Source of the DNA: Nostoc sp. LEGE 12450
GTDB lineage: Bacteria; Cyanobacteriota; Cyanobacteriia; Cyanobacteriales; Nostocaceae
Assembly: GCF_015206895.1 (NCBI RefSeq)
Contig: NZ_JADEXU010000086.1
Coordinates: 1-33,128, forward strand
Direction of reading: 5' to 3'
Length of the DNA stretch: 33,128 nucleotides
The notes beneath the pieces are model-generated. The model did not search any database. It worked only from the letters and a program-made list of their open reading frames with translations, and was not told the origin of the DNA. Shown one piece after another: positions 1 through 6,480 of this stretch. Position numbers and translations under genes: made by a program. Each line of letters starts with the position of its first letter. Within the stretch, counting starts at the first letter, position 1.

Positions 1-61
1 ATTTCCAGAGTCATGGTTTTAAGAATTTCATGAAACTTGGTTAATATCTTGAGAGGTTTGT

Positions 62-592
62 ATGTCGAGAATTAAGCGTTGGATAAATATGCATAAGAAA
101 GAATTCAATGCAGATGGAACTTTAAAAAATGAAGTAAGACAACAGAAGTTATCTCTTGGCGCACATCCAGAAGCAGTCGATGACTACGCTCGTAGAGTAA
201 AAGCAAGATACGACGAGTGGAAGCACCTGGACGAGACTGATCCAGAGCCGTGGCCAATCTACACAGCCTACGATTTCTTCACTGAACAAGAGAAAAAGGA
301 GTTTAACCCAGATGGTTCTCTCAGACCTGAATATGTAGAATATGCTCAGAAAATTGGCATCAGTGAAAGTGCGCTAGAGCAGCTTGAGTGGCGTAAGAAA
401 ATAGAAGTCGAGAATTATGATGCTGTGTCTGCTGATTACGCAGAACAAGGTATTAACTTTGGTGAGCAGAAAATGAATGCTCGGATTGGCGCTAGCAGAA
501 CATACGTCCAACGTCGGCAGCAGATGGAGCAAGACTTGCGTAACTTTGAGCCGGAAGACAGTTTGCCTTTCGACAAGGACACAGCATATTAG
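62..592 (+). CDS. hypothetical protein with duplicated motif
   Basis: I do not recognise a family for this 176-residue, soluble, highly charged protein; it has no membrane segment or signal peptide. The ATG follows a reasonable ribosome binding site (GAGAGG, 5 nt spacing). The protein carries a visible internal duplication: KKEFNADGTLKNE at residues 12-24 and KKEFNPDGSLRPE at 78-90, each followed by a helical, charged stretch, so the repeat period is 66 residues. The tail (about 140-176) is rich in Gln, Arg and acidic residues. It stands alone on the plus strand and is followed by a hairpin terminator. Its reading frame is clearly coding, but any function would be a guess. Confidence 0.75.
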   Translation: MSRIKRWINMHKKEFNADGTLKNEVRQQKLSLGAHPEAVDDYARRVKARYDEWKHLDETDPEPWPIYTAYDFFTEQEKKEFNPDGSLRPEYVEYAQKIGISESALEQLEWRKKIEVENYDAVSADYAEQGINFGEQKMNARIGASRTYVQRRQQMEQDLRNFEPEDSLPFDKDTAY

Positions 593-622
593 GCGGGAGC
601 GATGGCAAGTGAGTGATAATAT

Positions 623-660
623 AAGCTGAAAGCATTATCAAACAAAGCTCTCAGCTTTTT
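623..660 (+). terminator. rho-independent terminator
   Basis: The arms AAGCTGAAAGC (623-633) and GCTCTCAGCTT (647-657) pair over 11 positions with one mismatch and are followed by a run of Ts. It lies 31 bp after the stop of the gene at 62-592. The complementary strand also has A/T-rich flanks, so it may also serve the minus-strand gene ending at 673. Confidence 0.7.
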
Positions 661-672
661 GGTAAAATCCTT

Positions 673-1038
673 TTAATGAGGTTGAACAGCAGGTGGGTTG
701 ACAACAGCCGCAGATGGTTTAACAGAGCGAAATGCCCCATTGAGAAAGGCAATCATTCCTAAGATGGCGAAGGCTGTAATGATTACTCTTTGCAGTGAAT
801 TGAATGCCGAGCGTTCTCTGACTACTTCAGCCCACATTACTTGCAGTTGGTCTTCTGTTGTTTGCTTTGAAGCTAAATAATAGAGAGCTTCAATACAAGG
901 GGATATGTCTTCCCCTTGTTGAACTTTCTGATACAACAGATTTTCTAGTCGCTCTTTCTGTTGAGGGATAGTGAATGAGTCTGTTGACTTTTGAGGGTAT
1001 GTACCGTTGTTGTGACTTGGTAATTTTAGTTGTTGCAT
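673..1038 (-). CDS. small C-terminally anchored membrane protein
   Basis: This is a hypothetical protein of about 121 residues, starting MQQLKLPSHNNGTYP. The open frame continues upstream to a TTG at 1188, but that extra 50-residue part is Cys/Phe/Ile-rich and does not look coding, so I chose the first ATG (1038). The body is polar (TTEDQLQVMWAEVVRERSAF) and there is one hydrophobic segment near the C-terminus (VIITAFAILGMIAFLNGAF), followed by a short Pro/Val-rich tail, suggesting a tail-anchored or single-pass membrane protein. No family is recognised. A 26-bp operator-like palindrome lies at 1188-1213, about 150 nt upstream. Confidence 0.5.
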   Translation of the reverse strand: MQQLKLPSHNNGTYPQKSTDSFTIPQQKERLENLLYQKVQQGEDISPCIEALYYLASKQTTEDQLQVMWAEVVRERSAFNSLQRVIITAFAILGMIAFLNGAFRSVKPSAAVVNPPAVQPH

Positions 1039-1187
1039 GATTTCTTTAAGAGATATTTGAGATGAAAGTAAGTAGGGAAAGGTGCAGAAGAATATTCCTC
1101 CGCACCAGATTCTGCAAGTAAAAATGGAAATTATAATTACTCCCACCGCAGAGTTTATATTTTCTACCCTCAAAAAATCAATCGACA

Positions 1188-1213
1188 AGAGTACGGAAAA
1201 AAACCGTACTCTT
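1188..1213. promoter_or_regulatory. 26-bp GTAC operator, copy A
   Basis: The sequence is AGAGTACG, then GAAAAAAA, then CCGTACTCTT. It sits in a perfect 12-bp inverted repeat (1185-1196 and 1204-1215) with a loop of seven As. The same arrangement, GTAC-N11-GTAC within A/T-rich flanks, occurs at 8436, 30343 and 32992. This copy lies between a minus-strand gene and a possible small plus-strand ORF, so the gene it controls is unclear. The binding protein is unknown. Confidence 0.55.
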
Positions 1214-1270
1214 GTCTGTAGAAAAATAAGTCTATTTATGCTAAAGCTCTAATTCAGTATTTTACAAAGA

Positions 1271-1472
1271 AGGCAGGAGGAAAGAAGTATGAATAAAAAC
1301 TTTAGTTCTGGCTATAAAGCCCAGTTTAAAAGAAAAATTGTATTGATAGCGCCGGCGGCAAGCGAGTCATCGAGCGTCGACGCGTAGCGCGACTTGCATT
1401 GCGTCCAAGATCAATTCCACGTTTTTAAATGTGGGTTCCTCCTGCCTCCTGCCTCCTATCTCCTGCCTCCTG
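1271..1472. repeat. dispersed and heptamer repeats in spacer
   Basis: The gene-poor spacer 1189-1569 holds three repeat types. CTGCCTC heptamers run at 1442-1469 (four units, one variant CTATCTC), typical of short tandemly repeated repetitive sequences of heterocystous cyanobacteria. A GC-rich palindromic stretch lies at 1358-1397 around GCGTCGACGC. A 12-bp inverted repeat, AGGCAGGAGGAA (1271-1282) and its complement (1436-1447), brackets the segment. A small hairpin (CCACGTTT/AAATGTGG) lies near 1418-1435. Apart from the operator and the possible small ORF I see nothing else in this spacer. Confidence 0.6.
1289..1387 (+). CDS. possible 32-aa small protein
   Basis: An ATG at 1289 is preceded by a perfect AGGAGG at 1275-1280 with 8 nt spacing, which is a strong ribosome binding site for this window. 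It opens a 32-codon frame, MNKNFSSGYKAQFKRKIVLI and then twelve residues encoded by a GC-rich palindromic repeat. It lies 75 nt downstream of operator copy A. Two readings are possible: a short real gene whose 3' end was replaced by a repeat, or a chance ORF, since AGGCAGGAGGAA also belongs to the local repeat family (it is inverted at 1436-1447). Low confidence. Confidence 0.25.
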   Translation: MNKNFSSGYKAQFKRKIVLIAPAASESSSVDA

Positions 1473-1569
1473 AATTTGAGAATTAATCAAATACTTTCTT
1501 CTGGGTGTTAGAGATGGCGCACAGCCTACTTGGAGTCAGCGAACTTTCAGCTATAAGTATTTTTACTTG

Positions 1570-3744
1570 CTAACCTTTGAGAAATTGGGCTAGTAGAATT
1601 AACATCATTAATAAAACAATTAATCTCGACATAGAAAATAGATTTTCTGTCAAATCAATTTTAAAAGTTTTTCCATAGCTATCGAAAATGCCCTGAATCA
1701 GCAAACGTACCTTTAATAAATCAGCATTTAAAAACGATGACTTTTTTACTTTACCAATCCCTGGAAATTTGCACTTGTTAAACACACTTGCCCCATAACA
1801 TCTACAGCCGAGGGATTGTTTTTCTGATAACGCTTTCCGTTGCTGCTCAGTTTTATGCCAGCACAAGTCTTTGGCCACATCTGCGCCAAGTCCACTCAGG
1901 GATACTAGAGATTCAAAGGGATATTTAGTCAACATCATCTGGTTAAATGTTTTGCCCACAGAGTTGAATTCGTTCGCTGGGAGAATGCCACCTCCAAACA
2001 CGACTTGAGGAACCAACACAAGAATTGTTAGCAGAGGTGCAACACTTTGACTTGGTGCAATCGCAGAAACTAACAGCCCTAAAATCATGCTCCCAAAAGA
2101 AGCGAGGAAGAGGCTGAGGTACATGAGAGTAAAAGTACTGTTATCAACATTTAATTTCACCGCCGTGGTCATGCAAACTAAAAGTATTGCTGATTGATAA
2201 AGCGCTAGCAAAAATGCTAATTGAAACTTGGATGCTACATAAGGAACTATCCCTAGTCCGGCACTGCGCTCACGGCGATAAATAGCAGTTTCCTTAGCAA
2301 TCTCCGACATCGTAGCTAGCGCTCCAGACATTACAGCCATGATGACTGTGACAAACAGCATTGTAATTGCCTGTCCTGCATTGCCAATCTTAGTGTTAAA
2401 TAAGTCAGGCTTCCACAGTGCAAAATTCAATGAACCTAAAATCGGCGCTCCTAGAAGCATTAACGCTAAACTGATTTTGTTCTTGAGCAGAATAGCCAAG
2501 TTACGGCGGCATAGCACCCCCCATTGTTGGAGAAAATCCGGCTTAACTAGTACGGGCTTAATTGAGTTTTGGGGAATGGTCTTTTGGCGTTCACTGACAA
2601 ACTTTTTGTAGAAAGCGTAAGACTTAAATCCCTGCTCCCATTCTGATGGTGACAACTGGTGTTCAACTCTGGCATAAATTGAATCAAAATCTTTGACTTT
2701 GAAATAGCTAAAGGCTAACTTCGGAGGGCCAACATAAGCAAGTCTGCCCCCCTTAGCCAGGAAAACTACCATGTCAGCGATCGCCACATTTTTGGTAGCA
2801 TGAGTAATCAATATTACTAAACTTCCAGCATCTGCTAAACTCCGCAGAAGGTGCATGATTTGTAATTCTGTGCCAGGGTCAAGTCCTGAAGTTGCCTCAT
2901 CCAGAAAAAATATGCTGGGATTGCTGATTAGTTCTACCCCAATACTTACACGTTTGCGCTGCCCACCACTAAGTCGCCCAATTGAGACATTCTTGCGCCC
3001 AGTAAGTTGCAGTTGTTCAAGTACTTCTTGTATGCGTTGCTGCCTTTTTGATGGCGATGCTGAAGGCAGACGGAGATGAGCAGCATAGTTAAGTGCTTCC
3101 CCCACAGTCAGTTCTGAATGAACGATATCGTCCTGCGGCACATAGCCAATTTTATTTTTGAAAGCGTTGAAATTCTTGTAGAGGTCGCAGCCGTTAACAA
3201 ATACTTTACCTCTAGCGCGGCGTTGTCCGTTGAGTGCGTCCATGAGAGTTGACTTCCCGCCACCACTAACCCCAGCAATAACGACAAACTCTTGCGGAAA
3301 GAAAGATACAGAAATATCGTTGAGCAGAGTTGTACCTAATATTGGGCTGCTAGATTTTTTTAAATTGATTGCATCTAATCTCATGCGTTCAATTGAGAGA
3401 GTTTGACGTTGCCTTGCCTGAAATATTGGAATTTTGGCTGGTGCAGGGGAGCTAATTTTGATTTCTACGATCACCGAACCAAGCTCTATAAGATTCCCGT
3501 CTGTTAAAGCTCGGAATCGATATGCTTCTAGCCGAATCCCTGCCACCCGTGTGCCATTGGTACTACCTTCATCTAGCAAATAATACTGACCTTCTTTAAA
3601 CGCAATCTTAGCGTGTCCTTTATCTACGCTCTTATCAGGAATTACCAAGTCATTGTATTTATCGCTACCAATACTGAAAGGAGTTTTTTCAACAGTGCAT
3701 TGCTGAATCGGAATCGTGTGAATAGTCAGATGTAGAGTCTGCAT
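1570..3744 (-). CDS. FHA-domain ABCG-type ABC transporter
   Basis: This protein of about 724 residues fuses an N-terminal FHA phosphopeptide-binding domain (FSIGSDKYNDLVIPD, later DEGSTNGTRV), an ABC ATPase and an ABC-2 type permease, the architecture of ABCG/White-like half transporters common in cyanobacteria. Walker A is GVSGGGKST (near residue 160), the signature is RLSGGQRKR (near 255), Walker B is SIFFLDEATSGLD, and a switch His follows in LVILITHAT. Five or six membrane segments follow, with a final one near the C-terminus. The frame extends to a TTG at 3801, but I prefer the ATG at 3744; neither has a clear ribosome binding site. It works in the inner membrane, probably as a homodimer; the substrate is unknown. 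It is an accessory gene, not a transfer gene. Confidence 0.9.
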   Translation of the reverse strand: MQTLHLTIHTIPIQQCTVEKTPFSIGSDKYNDLVIPDKSVDKGHAKIAFKEGQYYLLDEGSTNGTRVAGIRLEAYRFRALTDGNLIELGSVIVEIKISSPAPAKIPIFQARQRQTLSIERMRLDAINLKKSSSPILGTTLLNDISVSFFPQEFVVIAGVSGGGKSTLMDALNGQRRARGKVFVNGCDLYKNFNAFKNKIGYVPQDDIVHSELTVGEALNYAAHLRLPSASPSKRQQRIQEVLEQLQLTGRKNVSIGRLSGGQRKRVSIGVELISNPSIFFLDEATSGLDPGTELQIMHLLRSLADAGSLVILITHATKNVAIADMVVFLAKGGRLAYVGPPKLAFSYFKVKDFDSIYARVEHQLSPSEWEQGFKSYAFYKKFVSERQKTIPQNSIKPVLVKPDFLQQWGVLCRRNLAILLKNKISLALMLLGAPILGSLNFALWKPDLFNTKIGNAGQAITMLFVTVIMAVMSGALATMSEIAKETAIYRRERSAGLGIVPYVASKFQLAFLLALYQSAILLVCMTTAVKLNVDNSTFTLMYLSLFLASFGSMILGLLVSAIAPSQSVAPLLTILVLVPQVVFGGGILPANEFNSVGKTFNQMMLTKYPFESLVSLSGLGADVAKDLCWHKTEQQRKALSEKQSLGCRCYGASVFNKCKFPGIGKVKKSSFLNADLLKVRLLIQGIFDSYGKTFKIDLTENLFSMSRLIVLLMMLILLAQFLKG

Positions 3745-3854
3745 TTGTGCATTGTCAAGAAAATAGTTTCTATTTTTGTCGCACTCCAGCAGATAATACA
3801 ACAGTTAGCAAGAAGATAAAAGCAACTGGCTAAAAATACAAAAGTTTTTTTTAA

Positions 3855-4202
3855 AGTCAACAAGAAATTTTTGATAGCAATGGATTCATTCATTACCGTA
3901 ATCATGCTTTAAAATGGAATCCTTGCCACCAAATATTTGCTGACTATGAATTATTACTCCAATGTGCTAAAAAATATGTAATTAGTACATTTAAAGTCAA
4001 TCCTCAAGTTTTAGTTAATTATATTCAGTCGTCTGAAGGGACTATTGGTACTTCAACTTATAGCCAGTGGGCACAAGAACTCAAACAAATAATCAAATCA
4101 GCTTCTTTTTACTCACTTGAATCATATCAAGTTGAGCGTCTACAGGAACTTACTAGAATGTATAACAATATAGCTAATAACCGCGCACCAGCATTTGTAT
4201 AG
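3855..4202 (+). pseudogene. 5'-truncated ORF remnant
   Basis: An open frame of 115 codons, with protein-like composition, runs from the stop at 3852-3854 to TAG at 4200-4202. It reads FIHYRNHALKWNPCHQIFAD and further on YSQWAQELKQIIKSASFYSL and ERLQELTRMYNNIANNRAPA. There is no ATG, GTG or TTG near its 5' end, and a run of eight Ts lies at the upstream edge. It is best read as the 3' part of a gene that lost its start. No family is recognised. The rest of the gap to 4281 contains only the inverted repeat at 4209-4274. Confidence 0.4.
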
Positions 4203-4208
4203 TGTGCA

Positions 4209-4274
4209 AATTTGAAAGCGATCGCCTGGGAGCAAGCCGCAAAGAATCTACGTATAGGCAATCACTTTCAAATT
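4209..4274. repeat. 14-bp inverted repeat between convergent ends
   Basis: AATTTGAAAGCGAT (4209-4222) and ATCACTTTCAAATT (4261-4274) are inverted copies with one mismatch, separated by 38 bp. The left arm runs into a HIP1 octamer, GCGATCGC. The repeat lies just before the stop of the ParM-like gene and after the ORF remnant, so it could act as a shared terminator-like hairpin, although there is no T-run. Confidence 0.4.
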
Positions 4275-4280
4275 AGGGCT

Positions 4281-5501
4281 TTAAACACCAGGGTGCATGG
4301 TCAAAAACCCGTTTTTCTCCCAAACTTCTTTAGGTGGGGTGGAATTTTTTACAGTTGGGGATTGATGATAGTCTGGAACCAAATCAGTTTTACGTTGGTA
4401 GCCAAAATTGTAGTCTAACATCTTGATATAGGTAATGTGTGCAGTCCAGACATCAGTAACTCGGCTACCTAGAGAGAGGGTATCGAGATACTTAGGCATC
4501 TCGACGTTGCCATTCCAAACAATAGGTATGCCCTCTTTTTCAAAATGTTGAGTTAATTCCTTATGCACAAACTCAGCAGTCCCGCCGCAAATGATAACTT
4601 CATCCAATACGGCAATATTTCTAATCCAGCGAATTAAAGCTCGACAGTAATCACCACGGACATCTAGTAAAACTGAGTTAAACAACTTTAAATCAGATTC
4701 AACTCCAGCAGATGTGGCTTTGCGTGATAACGAATGTAATGCATTCACGTTGCCCAAGCTTGCTGACACTAAAGCTTTTGGTATACGTAAATCATCTTTT
4801 GCTAGCCCAACAGCAGTACGCTCCACAAATTGCTGCACTAACCAATTCATCCCCAACTCTGTAGATTCAGCTTTTGCTTGATTACCTTTAGCCGAAACAA
4901 AAAAACTAGCATTCCGGTAGCCCAACATCAACAAACCAATACTTTTTTGCCCAAATAATGCCCCCAAAGCCCGAATACGGTAAGCCATAATCCCACTCCC
5001 CTCTGGAGCCACGTAAAAATTATGTAGCTTAAGTTTTAACTTGCCTGTAGGTGTGGCAATTCCTTTTCTTAGCGCTGCCGACAGCTTCTTGCCCAAATCC
5101 TTGCCGTCCGACATTTCTCCTGGTGGTAGCAATAATTGCACGGAAGCATCAACACCATTACTCAAGCCCAATTGAAGACAAATTTTCCATAATAATCCCG
5201 CTATTTTTGGTAAAGCATAGTGATATTTCAGATCCCTGAGCGCTGGTGTGCCAGCAAAAGTATTTTTAGCTAGAGCGCCCAAGACATAATACTCATCATC
5301 TATTCCTACCCAAGTACAGTCTCCTGACAACTGAGTAATTGAGTTTTTTCCCACATCTGCAATTTCTGGCTCCATTGCTATTACTATCGGCACACCCGAA
5401 GGATATATCTGAACAATTACCTTGCTCTGACTCCCACCTAAATCAATGGACACAGCTACCCTTGTGTAAACGGGTGCAATCTCTCTTTTCGACGTATTCA
5501 T
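4281..5501 (-). CDS. parM-like: ParM/StbA-like actin partition ATPase
   Basis: This 406-residue protein has the actin/Hsp70 fold signatures of ParM/StbA plasmid partition proteins: a phosphate-1 motif VSIDLGGSQSKV at residues 17-28, a second glycine-containing turn in LLMLGYRNASFF in the middle, and an adenosine motif EVIICGGTAEFV near residue 310. Such proteins polymerise into filaments that push plasmid copies apart. The start ATG is preceded by a weak GAG-containing site 16 bp downstream of the ParR-like gene, so the two are probably co-transcribed. Eleven-bp iterons about 200 bp upstream of the operon complete a type II partition cassette. The order, adaptor first and then ATPase, is the reverse of R1 parMR. 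Confidence 0.85.
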   Translation of the reverse strand: MNTSKREIAPVYTRVAVSIDLGGSQSKVIVQIYPSGVPIVIAMEPEIADVGKNSITQLSGDCTWVGIDDEYYVLGALAKNTFAGTPALRDLKYHYALPKIAGLLWKICLQLGLSNGVDASVQLLLPPGEMSDGKDLGKKLSAALRKGIATPTGKLKLKLHNFYVAPEGSGIMAYRIRALGALFGQKSIGLLMLGYRNASFFVSAKGNQAKAESTELGMNWLVQQFVERTAVGLAKDDLRIPKALVSASLGNVNALHSLSRKATSAGVESDLKLFNSVLLDVRGDYCRALIRWIRNIAVLDEVIICGGTAEFVHKELTQHFEKEGIPIVWNGNVEMPKYLDTLSLGSRVTDVWTAHITYIKMLDYNFGYQRKTDLVPDYHQSPTVKNSTPPKEVWEKNGFLTMHPGV

Positions 5502-5517
5502 GAATTTTTCTCAACTA

Positions 5518-5964
5518 TTACTCGACATTAAACAAGCTGTTAATCTGCTTTATTTCTTCTGGCAGAACTAGTTCTGCCAAATCATCAATGTCCTCATCCA
5601 AGGTTTGGTCATTCTCATCATTAATGGTGGACACTAGCCTTTGACCATCTGCACTATCGCCAACTTCAGCGTTGTTCGCAGTCACAGCAGTTTGGACATG
5701 AGATGACAGAAAAATTTCACGAATCAAAGCCGCTTGTGCTTCTAATTTTTTAATTGACCAAATTGCCCTCTGCCTGAGTTCTTCACCATCCACTCCATCA
5801 GCAGATATGGCAAAGGGCGACCAATATTCAAGCAGGGTCAACATTACTATTTCAGGTAGGTTCCCTAAATCGAAGGGTCTAGAGTGGAGATAATTAATTA
5901 TCTGTCCATCAATAGTGCCTAACCTTCGCCTAATTGAAAAAAAGACTTGTTGGTTCTGTTCCAT
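5518..5964 (-). CDS. ParR-like DNA-binding adaptor
   Basis: This 148-residue protein lies directly upstream of the ParM-like gene. The N-terminal half (FSIRRRLGTIDGQIINYLHS, then LLEYWSPFA) is basic and helical and would fit a ribbon-helix-helix or similar DNA-binding domain. The C-terminal half is acidic and disordered, ending in DDLAELVLPEEIKQINSLF, a short amphipathic tail like the one by which ParR caps ParM filaments. No strong family motif is visible, so the role rests on position, size, the bipartite layout and the iterons at 6160-6292. It would bind those iterons and couple the plasmid to the filament. The ATG has no clear ribosome binding site. Confidence 0.6.
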   Translation of the reverse strand: MEQNQQVFFSIRRRLGTIDGQIINYLHSRPFDLGNLPEIVMLTLLEYWSPFAISADGVDGEELRQRAIWSIKKLEAQAALIREIFLSSHVQTAVTANNAEVGDSADGQRLVSTINDENDQTLDEDIDDLAELVLPEEIKQINSLFNVE

Positions 5965-6159
5965 TTTTTTTCATGCAAAAGTTTCTGTACATTTACAGCC
6001 GCGTTGCTTCGGTTTTTTACTTGCAGAAAATCAAAATGCAGAATCACTTATTAAAGTCTAATCGATTTTTTCTGTTTTAAAAACTGAGTTACAATCTCCC
6101 CTAAATCTATGCAATTAGTGGGTTTTAAATGACAAAATTGTATACCAAACTACATTTTC

Positions 6160-6292
6160 TCCAGACTATGCCTAGACTAAGTTTGAACTATTCCTAGACT
6201 ATGCCTAGACTAAGCAATCTTAATCAGTTTTTTCAAGAAAGTAAGTTCCTTAGACTATGCCTGGACTATTCCTAGACTATGCCAAAACTTAG
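6160..6292. repeat. parC-like: parC-like 11-bp iteron array
   Basis: Two clusters of contiguous 11-bp repeats with consensus CCTAGACTATG. Cluster 1 is five units at 6160-6214 (the third, TTTGAACTATT, is degenerate). Cluster 2 is three good units at 6249-6281 and a weak fourth at 6282-6292. A 34-bp spacer (6215-6248) contains a possible minus-strand -35 (TTGAAA). A period of 11 bp puts every unit on nearly the same helix face. R1 parC has the same plan: two sets of 11-bp iterons around the par promoter. The rest of the spacer 5965-6159 is A/T-rich with no further feature that I can support. Confidence 0.75.
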
Positions 6293-6346
6293 CGCTCTTA
6301 ATTGCTATTTTTTGCCCTCAACAATTCTTCGCTTAGAGAATAACAT

Positions 6347-6418
6347 AACCATACTCACTATGGTTTCATGCCCTGCGGCTGGCTGCACCATCTTTCGCTG
6401 CGCTCATGACATGAAACC
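6347..6418 (-). other. oriT: candidate oriT of the MobV relaxase
   Basis: Two nested inverted repeats share an arm. One is AACCATA (6347-6353) / TATGGTT (6359-6365) with a 5-nt loop. The other is GGTTTCATG (6362-6370) / CATGAAACC (6410-6418). On the minus strand the first reads AACCATA-GTGAG-TATGGTT, close to the nic hairpin of pMV158 (arms ending in ATA, loop GTGTGT), where a second inverted repeat also overlaps the left arm. The element lies 63 bp upstream of the MobV gene. By analogy the nick would be near the end of GTGAG on the minus strand; this is an inference. The sequence between the outer arms is a GC-rich dispersed-repeat type. Confidence 0.5.
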
Positions 6419-6480
6419 GCCGTTCGCTTGGAAGGTTTTTGAGTACTACACTCACACTACATTTGTAGCATAAATCTTTT

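Noticed and set aside
1189..1569. CRISPR-like array in the repeat-rich spacer
   Set aside because: The repeats are 7-bp tandem units and palindromes without regular unique spacers, and no cas gene is nearby.
2140..2165. AAAGTACT inside the ABC transporter gene
   Set aside because: It has no second half-site at the fixed spacing and lies in coding sequence.
6279..6473. Short plus-strand ORF of 64 residues in the oriT region
   Set aside because: It runs through iterons, the nested inverted repeats and dispersed-repeat sequence, is Cys-rich without protein pattern, and is better explained by those elements.
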